NCBI GenBank assembly: GCA_023421115.1
Contig: JAEZUI010000025.1
Location: 20,234-84,233, forward strand
Source of the DNA: Bacillota bacterium
GTDB taxonomy: Bacteria > Bacillota > Clostridia > Acetivibrionales > Acetivibrionaceae
Direction: 5' to 3'
DNA: 64,000 nt
The notes below the pieces were generated by a model. It ran no database searches. It worked only from the letters and a program-made list of their open reading frames with translations, and was not told where the DNA came from. The position numbers and the translations under genes were made by a program. Positions within the stretch are counted from its first letter, which is position 1. The number at the start of each line of letters is the position of its first letter. This document shows positions 1-10,079 of the stretch, piece by piece.

Positions 1-3000
1 TGTAATCGTTATAGGCTTTTTGATTACAGTAAGCACATATGAGGTTGATACGTCCTGCTTATTTGCAACAGAGGATACCGCGTTAATGGTTGTTGTTCCT
101 GCTCCTTGAATGGTTACTTTTCCGTTTTTATCAACATTAGCAACTTCTTCATTTGTACTTGAGAAGGAAACCAAAGTCCCTGCATTATAATTGATCAACG
201 GATTTATCACCTCATCATCCACTGCGAACACGGTCATTGATGTTGATTTAAAGTATATTTGCTGCTGTTCACCCGAAATGGTAATTGCATAGATTGTCTT
301 TGAGGTACTCATTGTCATTTCATCAATTTGATGCTCCGCAGTGATAACAAATGTACCCTCATTGAGCGGGGTAAAGGTATTCCCCTTCAATGTGTAAAGC
401 TTTGATGCATCTGCACCATACAACAATTCAACATGGTAATTTACTTCATCTGCCGCTAGCAAAGTATCCGAAACCTCCGTGCCCGTAACCTTGATTCCAT
501 CGTCCATAACAGTAGTAGTTCTTATCTTTGGAACAAGCTCAATTGGCAAACCGACATCTACTTTGTCCTTTCCCTCGAGTACTAATGTATTTATTTCCTG
601 CTGTAAATCCTTCGATTTTATGGCATACGCTTCGTAGTATTGCGGATTGGAAAAAGAATGCAACAATGCATTATCTCCCTTGTAGCGTGCAATTATGCTA
701 TAGCCACCCTCTTTGCCAGCTGTCCATGTAATGCTTGCTTTGTTTTTATTCACCTCGCTACTGTTCGGAGAAAGTTCTACGGTTTTCAACATGGAATTTT
801 CATCTCCGTTACAAGTAATCTCAAATTCAACCGCGCCTGTCGGGACGACGTTGATGCCGTTGCTCAAGCTTTCTACTGTAGCTGTCAAGGTCAAAGGCGT
901 TCCTAGCACATCTTTTTGCGTGTATTCGATGGAAGTCTGCTTCTCTGTCACCGATACATTCGACAAATCAGTTAAATCATAAAACGTGTTATTCTCATCT
1001 AGATACCCTACGACCCTTGCCGTAACTGCGACTGGATACGATGCACTGTCCTCCGTGTAATAATAGGATGTAACTGTGTTTGTTGTTGTACCATCTTCTT
1101 CAAATATTGTTTGTGTATTCTCATAAATGGTCTTTATACCCTCTGTATATTTCTTTTGATATGGTAATTCCGATCCTTCTACCGTAATGTTCCCATTCTC
1201 GTCTGTAAAGTCAATATTATCTGAAATTTCTGTGCGTGTACCATCCTCCATGACAAATTCTGATACAACAGATAACGGTAACATTCCCACCTTACCACTG
1301 AGCCTTACATTCTTTACATTATCTATCTTTGCTTTTTCTAGCTCTGTATACGCCTCCGAGTCCTTTAGAACCACATAACGTGACACAGCTCCTGTTTCAA
1401 TATCATCTGCAAGAAGAATATAGGTCTGATCAGACTTCTGCACAACACTATAAGAGTTGTTATCTACATCAACTTTCATTTCTGTCTTTACATCTGTCGT
1501 TAACTCATTTGGAATCTGATAGGAACCACTCGCTGTGCCATAAGAACTGTCAATTGATAGAGAAGTACTCGAATCGCCCTTTCCCACATAGAGTGTAGCT
1601 GTGTTTGTGTATACATATACAACCTCTCCACCCACCATCTGTGCAACTTCGCAGCGATAACGGGTTTCGTTCTGTGAATCTTTTACTTCCCTAAGCTCTA
1701 ATTTTTCTAAGTTTTCTCCGGGAATATTCACCCATTCCGATACATTGTTTGAAACTTCTATTCTCTGCCACTGATAGCTGACAACGCCTCCTCCATCAGC
1801 TGGAGTTGCCTTCGCATTCAAAAATGCAGTTGCACCGGCTATTGTGTGAATATCGTTAAGCTTATCAGTTTTAGGCACATTTGCTCCATCGGGATATTGT
1901 GTCCTGACTGTTAAAGGTAATGTGTAAGTACTTATATCAGTATCGTTTATACTACGCATAACAAAGCTATATGTAGAATTAGGTGAAAGATTTTCTACAG
2001 TATATTCCGTAGTGCCATTAGAAACAGTCGCAAGCTTATAGTAAGGCGAATGTGCATTATTTGTTACAAGAAAAATCTCATAAGCCTTACCTCTTGATGT
2101 TGGATGGTTCCAATTCAATGTAACAGTTGTATCAGTTGTGTCCTTTACCGTGAGGTTTTTAGGTGCATACGGCGGTGCCGTTACGTCTTTTGTTAGATAA
2201 CCCAAAACAATACATTCCTCACCGTTTAAATTATCCTTCCACTGCCCAAATCTCCATTTAAAATCATATCCTAAGGATACCGATTCATTCGGTATTCCCG
2301 CAACTGTACCGGAACATACAGTTGATGAATAATCAGTCCACGCATGACTGCCAGTATAGTCCGCACTTGCAGCGAAACCAATCTTAACACCCGCACCATC
2401 AGTTACAAGTGATGTAGAAATACCTGCACCCCAGGTAATTGCCTTTGAAGAGGATTCACTAGTTTCAATGCTTTGCGTTACTGTACCTCCACCTTTTGAT
2501 ACATAAATGAAATTACCATTGTCAACGTTAGCATTATCTCCCACAATATCCTTACCTCCATCAAAGCAGTCCATTCCAATAGAGGAGTTCGGGTAGGTAA
2601 ACGGATCTCCTACGGTCTCTGTAAGAACATTTCCCTTGATTTTATCAAAACCATTTACCTCTGCCATCTCATCATAAACATCTACTTCAACCATGGACAT
2701 TCTTATTTGCTGAGGCATACACACAATATAGTCGGTGGTATATGCAGGAACTATTTGTCCATAACTGAATCCCTTTTCCAGCACTTTTTCAATCTCTTCT
2801 TTGTAATTTTTAAGCTCGTTTGCACCGTCGGGCTTTGCCTCAAGCTCTTTGCACTTTGCATTATATTCCAACTCAGTTGGAATTTTAAATTCCGGCACAA
2901 ATAAATCATAAACATAACGTATATATGGAGTCATGGAAAGTACAACTCTGTCTTTTAGACTATCTGAGGAATATTCTGTCGAATAAACAACCTCAGATGC

Positions 3001-5028
3001 TTTTTCAAATTCACCACCCATGGACGCTTGAAGCTCAACCTCAAAATCTACACCTCCAAGACGTGTGATTCCTAAAAAGCTGACCTCATTCTTGTATCCC
3101 GTTATAACAGATCCACTTATACTAAATCCGTTGGTATTAGTAGATCCCGAACCGCTGCTTTTACCAAGCAAGGTCTCACCGTCCTCTATGTAATCAGGAT
3201 TTAATTGCTCCAAATCCGAAAAAAATGGAGCTGCCTGAAGTACGGCAATTACATGAGGATCAGAGAAATATGCCGCTTTAGACTTAAATTTCATAATTGC
3301 ACTGTCATTGTCATTATCTATTGCCGTCAGATCAATATTTCTACAATAAAAGGTTGCCTGGTCATTGTTATAGCAGGTGTAACTAGATGCAAGATTACCA
3401 TTATTATCTATATAAATACTTACAAGATCATGCCGGTACTGTCCTTCATCATCACGTTTTCTTCCATGCTCGAAGATAAGCTGCTCTCCGCCATTTTCAT
3501 TATTCATAAAATTGCCCGCTGCGACTGTTCCTATCCAGATATTGTCTGTTTCGTCATCTTTATCGCCGAAGTATACTTCATCGTCATCTCTCGGGAAAAT
3601 ACACCAGGTCTGGTGCAGGCACTTGTAACCGTAATTTTTTGCAGGATGGTTGCCCGGAACTGTTACTCCTCTATATGATGCATCTTTGGCACCTTCTTTG
3701 AATTCATAAACCATACCGCCAACAAAAATCAAATCTTTATTACCTGTGCCATAAGGACTAAAGCATTTTACTGCTATGGGCTGATGATTATTCGCATCCC
3801 ACATACCATCAGCAACATTCGGATGCACAAGTATACTTTGCCCGACTCCACCAGCTCCTAAATAATATCTGCGCTTTGCTTCATCATACTCAACAACAGC
3901 AATATTGGCTTGCTGCTGATTAAGATCTGTACCGCCACTGTCAAGTGAATCTTCATTTATATCGTAGCCTGCCAAAACAAGCTCTACCTTACCATCCCCG
4001 TCCACATCCCCTAAAGCAGACGCACCGTATGCACTCACCTGTACTTTCCCACTTTTATCTTCAGTATTATAATCACTGTACTTCCAAGCGTGTTCAAACC
4101 CTGCTTTTACACTTAATTTTGTTTCCTTGCCTTCACAAGACAAGATTACCGTTTTCGGCTTCATCCACTTTGTATTGTTGCCTGCGCTTTTTCGGTATCC
4201 GGCGGTAACAATCAATTCATCTCTCAGGTCGTTTGTAAGGTCTCCACTTTCAAGCTGCACAATTGCCGCACCATTAAAGCCCGAGGTAGCACCGTTATCA
4301 GGTGTACCCCCGATTAAGTCCTTAACATCCCAATCCACCCAATTTTTCGAACTCGGTTTTCCCGAAGAGCTTTTAGTAAACTTATAAACATTAACAAATG
4401 GATACACCCCCTTAATATTATAGGGTCTGTATACTGCAACCTCGTCTTTTCCGTCACCGTCATAATCGCCACTTGTCACAGCTAAAGAACTAAGTAGCTC
4501 ATACCCTGGCAGTTCCCCTTTGCTTGTCAGGCCAAGAGAAGTTCTGTCCAGTAAATTTCCTTTATCGTCTTCAATATCAAGATCAAAAGCCGCTCCCTCT
4601 TCATAATGAAAATTTACTGTTACCCTTGCAATATGGTTTTTCTTGCCATCCCCGTCCCAGTCAAACGCTGTACTGACTGATGCATCATAGGATTTGTTTC
4701 TAGAAGTACTGTAATTTTGATTGCCCCAAATCTGTCCACTTTTATTTTTGTCATAATCATATACCTTAGTATGTGTAGAACTTCCGTGGTTAACATTGTC
4801 GCGGAGCATTAGTTCATAACGCGGATACATGTTAAATGCACCGTTTCCGTATGGATTTTCACCTTCTGCACCAACTGATATGGGATCAGATGGAATTCTG
4901 AGCTTTTCTAAGGTCTCTGAACTTGTTCCTTCCATTTGCGCTGCCTGTACATTTGTCCGAAACAAAGGAACAGAGGGTGCTACCATTGCAATAGATAAAA
5001 ATAATGCTAATATTTTCTTTAATTTCAT
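1..5028 (-). CDS. Giant secreted FG-GAP / fibronectin III / Ig-like protein (3' end beyond the window)
   Basis: The frame is open from an ATG at 5028 to the left edge (1676 codons, no stop), so the C-terminus is missing. The start is supported by AAAGGGAG upstream and a signal peptide (MKLKKILALFLSIAMVAPSV). Residues about 100-330 hold FG-GAP/VCBS-like calcium-loop repeats such as DWDGDGKKNH, DYDGDGKDE and DVDGDGKVE. A fibronectin III domain lies near 945-1035 (APKNLTVKDTTDTTVTLNW), an Ig-like domain with SYQWQ near 1060-1130, an Ig-like repeat near 1350-1450 and a Big_2-like domain near 1610-1670. The stretch from about 400 to 930 is not recognised. This architecture fits a cell-surface or secreted adhesion/beta-propeller protein. 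No catalytic motif is visible. It is divergent from a LytTR two-component operon and shares its promoter region, so control by that system is a reasonable inference. Confidence 0.85.
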   Translation of the reverse strand, partial: MKLKKILALFLSIAMVAPSVPLFRTNVQAAQMEGTSSETLEKLRIPSDPISVGAEGENPYGNGAFNMYPRYELMLRDNVNHGSSTHTKVYDYDKNKSGQIWGNQNYSTSRNKSYDASVSTAFDWDGDGKKNHIARVTVNFHYEEGAAFDLDIEDDKGNLLDRTSLGLTSKGELPGYELLSSLAVTSGDYDGDGKDEVAVYRPYNIKGVYPFVNVYKFTKSSSGKPSSKNWVDWDVKDLIGGTPDNGATSGFNGAAIVQLESGDLTNDLRDELIVTAGYRKSAGNNTKWMKPKTVILSCEGKETKLSVKAGFEHAWKYSDYNTEDKSGKVQVSAYGASALGDVDGDGKVELVLAGYDINEDSLDSGGTDLNQQQANIAVVEYDEAKRRYYLGAGGVGQSILVHPNVADGMWDANNHQPIAVKCFSPYGTGNKDLIFVGGMVYEFKEGAKDASYRGVTVPGNHPAKNYGYKCLHQTWCIFPRDDDEVYFGDKDDETDNIWIGTVAAGNFMNNENGGEQLIFEHGRKRDDEGQYRHDLVSIYIDNNGNLASSYTCYNNDQATFYCRNIDLTAIDNDNDSAIMKFKSKAAYFSDPHVIAVLQAAPFFSDLEQLNPDYIEDGETLLGKSSGSGSTNTNGFSISGSVITGYKNEVSFLGITRLGGVDFEVELQASMGGEFEKASEVVYSTEYSSDSLKDRVVLSMTPYIRYVYDLFVPEFKIPTELEYNAKCKELEAKPDGANELKNYKEEIEKVLEKGFSYGQIVPAYTTDYIVCMPQQIRMSMVEVDVYDEMAEVNGFDKIKGNVLTETVGDPFTYPNSSIGMDCFDGGKDIVGDNANVDNGNFIYVSKGGGTVTQSIETSESSSKAITWGAGISTSLVTDGAGVKIGFAASADYTGSHAWTDYSSTVCSGTVAGIPNESVSLGYDFKWRFGQWKDNLNGEECIVLGYLTKDVTAPPYAPKNLTVKDTTDTTVTLNWNHPTSRGKAYEIFLVTNNAHSPYYKLATVSNGTTEYTVENLSPNSTYSFVMRSINDTDISTYTLPLTVRTQYPDGANVPKTDKLNDIHTIAGATAFLNAKATPADGGGVVSYQWQRIEVSNNVSEWVNIPGENLEKLELREVKDSQNETRYRCEVAQMVGGEVVYVYTNTATLYVGKGDSSTSLSIDSSYGTASGSYQIPNELTTDVKTEMKVDVDNNSYSVVQKSDQTYILLADDIETGAVSRYVVLKDSEAYTELEKAKIDNVKNVRLSGKVGMLPLSVVSEFVMEDGTRTEISDNIDFTDENGNITVEGSELPYQKKYTEGIKTIYENTQTIFEEDGTTTNTVTSYYYTEDSASYPVAVTARVVGYLDENNTFYDLTDLSNVSVTEKQTSIEYTQKDVLGTPLTLTATVESLSNGINVVPTGAVEFEITCNGDENSMLKTVELSPNSSEVNKNKASITWTAGKEGGYSIIARYKGDNALLHSFSNPQYYEAYAIKSKDLQQEINTLVLEGKDKVDVGLPIELVPKIRTTTVMDDGIKVTGTEVSDTLLAADEVNYHVELLYGADASKLYTLKGNTFTPLNEGTFVITAEHQIDEMTMSTSKTIYAITISGEQQQIYFKSTSMTVFAVDDEVINPLINYNAGTLVSFSSTNEEVANVDKNGKVTIQGAGTTTINAVSSVANKQDVSTSYVLTVIKKPITIT

Positions 5029-5110
5029 ATAATCAGCTCCCTTTCTTATGTGAATAACTACATACTCCTTATCAATTGTATTAAAACGCCATAAAAACTC
5101 CATACTTTTC

Positions 5111-5143
5111 ACGCAAGACGCAAGTTTTTCACGCAAGACGCAA
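5111..5143. promoter_or_regulatory. Tandem direct repeat, likely LytTR response-regulator site
   Basis: The 13-mer ACGCAAGACGCAA occurs at 5111-5123 and again at 5131-5143, exactly 20 bp apart, each preceded by TTTTC. It ends 8 bp upstream of the -35 box of the regulator operon and faces the giant secreted gene on the other side. LytTR-family regulators bind pairs of direct repeats about two helical turns apart, and the adjacent gene encodes one, so autoregulation and control of the divergent gene is inferred. Confidence 0.6.
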
Positions 5144-5151
5144 ATAAATTC

Positions 5152-5180
5152 TTGAAATCTTTGTGAATTTCTAATATAGT
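5152..5180 (+). promoter_or_regulatory. Sigma-A-type promoter of the LytTR operon
   Basis: TTGAAA at 5152-5157 and TATAGT at 5175-5180 are separated by 17 bp, just downstream of the direct repeats. Transcription would start near 5187, placing the repeats at about -76 to -44, a normal activator position. Confidence 0.6.
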
Positions 5181-5213
5181 AATATTGAATTATCGTATCT
5201 CGGAGTTGATAAA

Positions 5214-5924
5214 ATGAACATAGCTATAGCTGATGATTTGCAATGCGACAGAGATGTATTAAGAAGATTTCTTGAACGATATTTTGCAGCTAAGTGCATT
5301 GATATAAGCATTTTTGAGTATGATAGCGGAGAAGCACTTTTAGCACACTTCCGAAAAGATTTTTATCAAATCATCTTTATGGACATTTACATGGCCAAGT
5401 TAAGCGGAATTGATGCAGCAAGAGAAATGTATGCGATCGACAAAGCATGTAAAATAATTTTTCTGACCACAAGCAACAGCTTTGCTTCTGAAAGCTATGA
5501 GGTAAAAGCTGCGTATTATATGATAAAGCCTCTCAACGTACAAAAATTTGAGGCTGTTTTGGATTCCTGCGCAAAAGATATGCTAGAGAACCAAAAAAAG
5601 CTAGCTATTTTTTCAAGTCATATTCCCCTTAAGATTTCTTTTGAGGATATTTTGTACGTAGACATAATAAGAGGCGTTGTTCAGATTCACCTTTCAGAAA
5701 AAATAATAAAAACCCAAGGTAGATTTTACCAAACAGTTTCTCCACTGCTTTGCGACAAGCGTTTTATCGAGTGTTATAAGGGAATTGCCGTTAATATGAA
5801 TCATATTCTAAAACCTCTGGATAATGAGTTTTTGCTGGATAATGGAGAAAAAATCCCCATACGCAAGCGTGAGAAAAAAAACATTGTACACCGTTATATG
5901 GAATTTGAATTTCAAAATTTGTGA
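5214..5924 (+). CDS. LytTR-family response regulator
   Basis: This is a two-domain transcription factor of the AgrA/VirR/LytR type, 236 residues. The receiver domain (about 1-120) has the acidic pair DD at 7-8, the phospho-acceptor Asp in IIFMDIYM near 57, the Thr of FLTT and the conserved Lys of MIKPL. The LytTR DNA-binding domain (about 135-232) shows the typical DILYVDIIRG, RFIECYKGIAVNMNHI and IPIRKREK blocks. The ATG at 5214 has GGAG 8 bp upstream. Its stop codon overlaps the start region of the next gene and the kinase gene follows, so the cognate sensor is encoded two genes downstream. Its targets probably include its own promoter and the giant divergent surface-protein gene. The signal sensed is unknown. 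Confidence 0.92.
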   Translation: MNIAIADDLQCDRDVLRRFLERYFAAKCIDISIFEYDSGEALLAHFRKDFYQIIFMDIYMAKLSGIDAAREMYAIDKACKIIFLTTSNSFASESYEVKAAYYMIKPLNVQKFEAVLDSCAKDMLENQKKLAIFSSHIPLKISFEDILYVDIIRGVVQIHLSEKIIKTQGRFYQTVSPLLCDKRFIECYKGIAVNMNHILKPLDNEFLLDNGEKIPIRKREKKNIVHRYMEFEFQNL

Positions 5925-5935
5925 GGAAATCATCT

Positions 5936-8116
5936 ATGAAAACATTTGTATCTATTGTAACAGTAATACTTATACTTTTTTCCTTTCCTGTTTGCTTTGC
6001 ACAAAATTCTCAGGAATCGACTGACTTTATGGAAAATCAGTCATCAGAGCTTTGCGTTCCTACAACAGAAGTAGCAAAAGAATCGGCTACAGAATTACTT
6101 TCTCCTGAGCCATCTGGTTTACCTGAAGGGATAGAAATCACCAAACCGTCTGACGTATGGACAGAGACGCCAGAACCTTTATCAACAAGTAATCTGCTAG
6201 CGACACCAACGCTAGAGCCAAGTAACACACCTGATGAAATATCCACGCTCAAACCATCTGCAACACCGATGAAAACGCCAAAACCTGCTTCATCAGGCGA
6301 ATCTCTCGCATCACTGACTCCAGAGTCAACCAACTTACCGGATGAAATAGAACCACTCAAAACATCCGCAACAACGATGGAAACACCTCAACCTACTCCA
6401 ACAAGCGAGCCGTTGACATCGCCGACTCCAGAGACAACCAACTTACCGGATAAAATAGAAGCACCGGAACTGTCCGATGAATCGCAAGTAAAGACAGTAT
6501 CTATCCTTGAAATTCTTAGTGTTGCGGATGAATTAACCTTTCTGCCTGTTGGAGAATCCATAAACGAAACAGTATTCCCCAAAACAACCTATATACAAAC
6601 AGGACCGCGTGATTTTCTGGAATGTGAGATTCTATGGGAGGACGTTTCAATAATCGACACATCCATCCCAGGTAAAACCTCCTTACGGGGCAAGCTTTTG
6701 CCGCCGCAGGGATATTGCTTTGCCGAAGCTTCTGAGCCATACGTAGAGATCCCATTTTTATTTTTTATTCCAGGCGGAGAACCAATCGAGCCAGCATGTC
6801 CTATTGAAAACACAAGCGATACCATTCTTATCATTCCCCATTCAAATCCGGGAGACTTTATCAATTATGATAACAAAGTGCCGTTCGAAACAAGTCACGG
6901 TGATATTTTTTACTGCATGGTAGAATGGGATGATTTTGAAGCTGTGCACTCTGAGGGTTCGTTTTCGATTAGTGGGCGCTATCTGCTCCCTGAAGGAATT
7001 TATTTAAAAGAAGGTATTTCACCATATTATACTCAGGATTTCTATGTCATGAAAGACGACACTATTTATTTGGATTTTATAAAGCTCCAAAATGGAAGCA
7101 TTATTTGTACATGGCTCAAGGAGGTTGAAAACTCTGACGATATTACCATCTATTATGCAATCGAAGGAGACAGTTGGCAGATAGATGAAACCGAGCAATA
7201 CGGTTTTGCTTTTTGCAATGGGTTTATTATTCCCACAACCTCATTGGCTCCAGACACCGACTATTATTTCAAACTGGAATATCAGGGACAGTTCACAAAA
7301 ACACTTCATATAAACATATCCGAGGATCAGATTAAGACAGATTTCGTAGAGGGAGATCGCGATGGCGGGGATAATTCAAAACAGGAAATTCCGACGCTTA
7401 CCCAGTCCAGAGGTAGCAGTTCTTCCCGATCCAAGCACAGACCCAATAGTTCTTCCGATGGAAAAACTGTCATAACCAATCCACAGCCACAAAAACCTAC
7501 AGTTACCGGTGAACAACTTGAATTGCCCAATGCGTCCGGTTCCAATTACCAACTTAATGTAATAGATGAGACAAATATTCTGCCTTCCACCTTGCCCGAA
7601 AATCATCCAAAGGAATATCTACTCCCTACAGATGAGCACGTATCCGCTACCCAAACAGTAATCACTGGTGAGCGTTTAGAGCAAATGACAGAAGTTCAGG
7701 GCGGTAGCCCAGCCTTTGAAAAAGGCGGCGTTGTTTTAGAACTTCCCGAAGGTTTCGCCAAAAAGAACAGCATTTCAAATAATGATAAGATAAGTATCAA
7801 TATTAATAAAAAGGCCAATGAAATTGAGGTTCAACTAGAAATAAACGATAATCAGGTTACAGATATTACAGGAGCAAAAATTCGTATCCCTGAAAGTAAT
7901 GCCCAATTGAAAAAAGACGGAAAAGAAATACCTCCAATAAATAAACGGGACTCTAGCACTGTTTTTCCTATTGACGAAGCAAGTATATACAATACGAGAG
8001 ATTCGTCGGGTTCGGAAGATAAGCCACTTGCTAAGACGTTATGGCTAGGAATTGGAATTTCTGCTTTATGCCTTTTTATTTTAGTGATAAGGAAGGTGCG
8101 TCATTATAGAAAATAG
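5936..8116 (+). CDS. Secreted, C-terminally membrane-anchored Ser/Thr/Pro-rich Ig-like protein of the two-component operon
   Basis: The preferred start is the ATG at 5936, preceded by GAGG at a good distance. A GTG at 5921 in the same frame overlaps the upstream stop. The product (726 residues) begins with a signal peptide (MKTFVSIVTVILILFSFPVC). Residues about 35-175 are a low-complexity linker of repeated Glu-Pro-Ser-Thr units (for example TPEPLSTSN, PTPTSEPLTSPTPE). Next come two related beta-rich modules of about 90 residues ending in GKLLPPQGYCF and GRYLLPEGIYL, another Ser-rich linker, and a C-terminal domain. The end is a single membrane segment (LGIGISALCLFILVI) followed by RKVRHYRK. 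There is no LPxTG sorting motif. Because it lies between regulator and sensor genes, it may be an accessory signal receptor or a surface protein whose state is sensed. No enzyme motif was found. Confidence 0.82.
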   Translation: MKTFVSIVTVILILFSFPVCFAQNSQESTDFMENQSSELCVPTTEVAKESATELLSPEPSGLPEGIEITKPSDVWTETPEPLSTSNLLATPTLEPSNTPDEISTLKPSATPMKTPKPASSGESLASLTPESTNLPDEIEPLKTSATTMETPQPTPTSEPLTSPTPETTNLPDKIEAPELSDESQVKTVSILEILSVADELTFLPVGESINETVFPKTTYIQTGPRDFLECEILWEDVSIIDTSIPGKTSLRGKLLPPQGYCFAEASEPYVEIPFLFFIPGGEPIEPACPIENTSDTILIIPHSNPGDFINYDNKVPFETSHGDIFYCMVEWDDFEAVHSEGSFSISGRYLLPEGIYLKEGISPYYTQDFYVMKDDTIYLDFIKLQNGSIICTWLKEVENSDDITIYYAIEGDSWQIDETEQYGFAFCNGFIIPTTSLAPDTDYYFKLEYQGQFTKTLHINISEDQIKTDFVEGDRDGGDNSKQEIPTLTQSRGSSSSRSKHRPNSSSDGKTVITNPQPQKPTVTGEQLELPNASGSNYQLNVIDETNILPSTLPENHPKEYLLPTDEHVSATQTVITGERLEQMTEVQGGSPAFEKGGVVLELPEGFAKKNSISNNDKISININKKANEIEVQLEINDNQVTDITGAKIRIPESNAQLKKDGKEIPPINKRDSSTVFPIDEASIYNTRDSSGSEDKPLAKTLWLGIGISALCLFILVIRKVRHYRK

Positions 8117-8138
8117 TATCAAAAAGACATTTGTAGTT

Positions 8139-10007
8139 TTGATGAGTGCCCTCCTTAGTGCGAGCATGATTTTCATGCTTCTATATCGCTATGATAATAA
8201 GTTTACATATAATTCACCACAGCCAATATGTGGCGTCTGGGACCTTTCTAGAGAAGATTTTTCAAAAGACTCGCTATATTTTCCTATATACGACTGGGAG
8301 TTTTATCCTAATGCACTGCTTACACCTCTGGATTTCTCAGACGGCCGTCCGGACAGGTATATGGAGTATATTACAATCGGCGAACGCACATCCATGACTA
8401 AAGAATCCGCTTTTGCAAAAGGCACGTATCGCTTGAACCTTATTTTGCCGAAGACACTAAAGCTAAAGTCCTATATGCTCTATCTCCCCGAAATATTCAA
8501 TTCCTACCGGTTATACATAAATGGAGAGCTTATGCTTAACATGGGGAATGTTGACACCGGCGATGCCAAAATTCAAAACCGTACCGTTGTCTTCAGCGCA
8601 GAAGAAAGTGCACAGATTATAATTACCGCAAACTGTACCTCGCATTTTTATAGCGGTATGGTTTATGCACCCACATTTGGGACACCTTATGCAGTCAATA
8701 CAGCAAGGGGAGTTTTATTGCTGCTTGTTACGGCAGTTACCGTAATTTCTTTTATCTGTTTTTTGCTGTCTTTATGGCTGGGCCTTAGGATGAAGCAGTA
8801 TTATGTCAATATTTTTGCGCTGCTGTGCGCAGCTATGACAGGATATACAAGCTATTCCATAATTCATACTTATATTCCTGTATCGGGAATGCTGACATAT
8901 ACCCTTGAGATAGTCTCATATTATGCTATGTTTTTGCTTGTTATTCTCCTAACTAACAGGTTTTGCGGGCTTCCGTTATTATGGAAAAGAACAAGTCTTG
9001 CAGTATCGTTGGTTGTCTGCACTCTTGCCCTAATTCTTTCTGCTTTTTCAAAATTTATGACAAGTGACTTACGTTTGGTATTTTCTTATGTATTTACAAT
9101 GTATAAATGGAGTGTGGCAGCGAATCTGATCGCATCAGTAATATTTGCCATATACCGCAAAAAGCGCTTCTCTTACCCGCTTTTGTACAGTTCGGTATTC
9201 TTCGCCATGTCTTTGGTGTTCGACAGAATATATACGCTTTATGAGCCCATTTACAGTGGCTGGTTCAGTGAGGTTAGCGGTGCTGTGTTTATCGTGGTCC
9301 TAGGATACATTATCTGGACAGATATTATGGATGCTTACAGCTTTAGCATAACCTTTGCCGAGCAAAAGAAGCAAATGGAACGGCAACTGTATATGCAGAA
9401 GGAACATTATGACATATTGGGAAACAAAATTGCCCAAACAAGAAGGCTGCACCATGATATGCGCCAGCATTTCCGGGTTATTAAGGGCTTCCTGAATAAA
9501 GGTAAACTACTGGAATTGAACCATTATTTAAACGGTATTGAAAGCACCGACTATGACCTTTCTCCCGTGATTCTCTGTCAAAACGTATTAATTGACGCAT
9601 TACTTCAATATTATGGAAACATCAGCTTGAAGCATGGAATTGATTTTGACGTACGGTTTTCTGTCCCGAAATCAATCCCCATTTCAGACAGTGACTTAAG
9701 TGTAATGCTTGGGAATCTTCTTGAAAATGCATTTGAAGCCTGTCGAACACAAACTGACAACAATATGAAGCTGTTTATTTCTGTTCATGGAAGCTGTAAT
9801 GAAAAGAATTTGAAGTTCAGAATTACAAACACTATGGACAAAAAGCCTCGGCAAAACGGAGACGAATTTTATTCCTCCAAGCACGAGGGATTTGGCATAG
9901 GGCTGCGTTCTGTCCGTTCTGTTGTGGAAAAATATGAGGGCATGTTTGATATCATTTTTGAAAACAAGAAATTTTCAGTTTCCGTTATTATTCCTTTTGT
10001 GCTTTGA
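8139..10007 (+). CDS. 7TM-DISM sensor histidine kinase, GHKL type
   Basis: This is the sensor partner of the LytTR regulator. After an N-terminal membrane segment, residues about 25-180 form an extracellular jelly-roll domain of the 7TMR-DISM type. About seven membrane segments follow (180-415), then a coiled segment. The kinase core has an unusual H-box (RRLHHDMRQHFRVI), an N-box (MLGNLLENAFEACR) and a G-box (GFGIGLRSV), as in AgrC/LytS-like HATPase_c_5 kinases. The first standard start codon is TTG at 8139, followed by ATG at 8142, but neither has a ribosome binding site. The frame is open further upstream, and an ATT at 8103 lies 6 bp after GGAAGG and extends the protein with a typical N-terminus (ENSIKKTFVVL). 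That start would overlap the stop of the upstream gene. The true start is therefore uncertain. Confidence 0.9.
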   Translation: MMSALLSASMIFMLLYRYDNKFTYNSPQPICGVWDLSREDFSKDSLYFPIYDWEFYPNALLTPLDFSDGRPDRYMEYITIGERTSMTKESAFAKGTYRLNLILPKTLKLKSYMLYLPEIFNSYRLYINGELMLNMGNVDTGDAKIQNRTVVFSAEESAQIIITANCTSHFYSGMVYAPTFGTPYAVNTARGVLLLLVTAVTVISFICFLLSLWLGLRMKQYYVNIFALLCAAMTGYTSYSIIHTYIPVSGMLTYTLEIVSYYAMFLLVILLTNRFCGLPLLWKRTSLAVSLVVCTLALILSAFSKFMTSDLRLVFSYVFTMYKWSVAANLIASVIFAIYRKKRFSYPLLYSSVFFAMSLVFDRIYTLYEPIYSGWFSEVSGAVFIVVLGYIIWTDIMDAYSFSITFAEQKKQMERQLYMQKEHYDILGNKIAQTRRLHHDMRQHFRVIKGFLNKGKLLELNHYLNGIESTDYDLSPVILCQNVLIDALLQYYGNISLKHGIDFDVRFSVPKSIPISDSDLSVMLGNLLENAFEACRTQTDNNMKLFISVHGSCNEKNLKFRITNTMDKKPRQNGDEFYSSKHEGFGIGLRSVRSVVEKYEGMFDIIFENKKFSVSVIIPFVL

Positions 10008-10079
10008 TAATCTTATGATAATACCCTGCATTTTGTGGTATATATAACGATACTATAAATAATAAGGAGAATGCTATTA

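Noticed and set aside
3205..3678. 157-codon plus-strand ORF
   Set aside because: It is the shadow of the giant minus-strand surface-protein gene, which reads without interruption across it.
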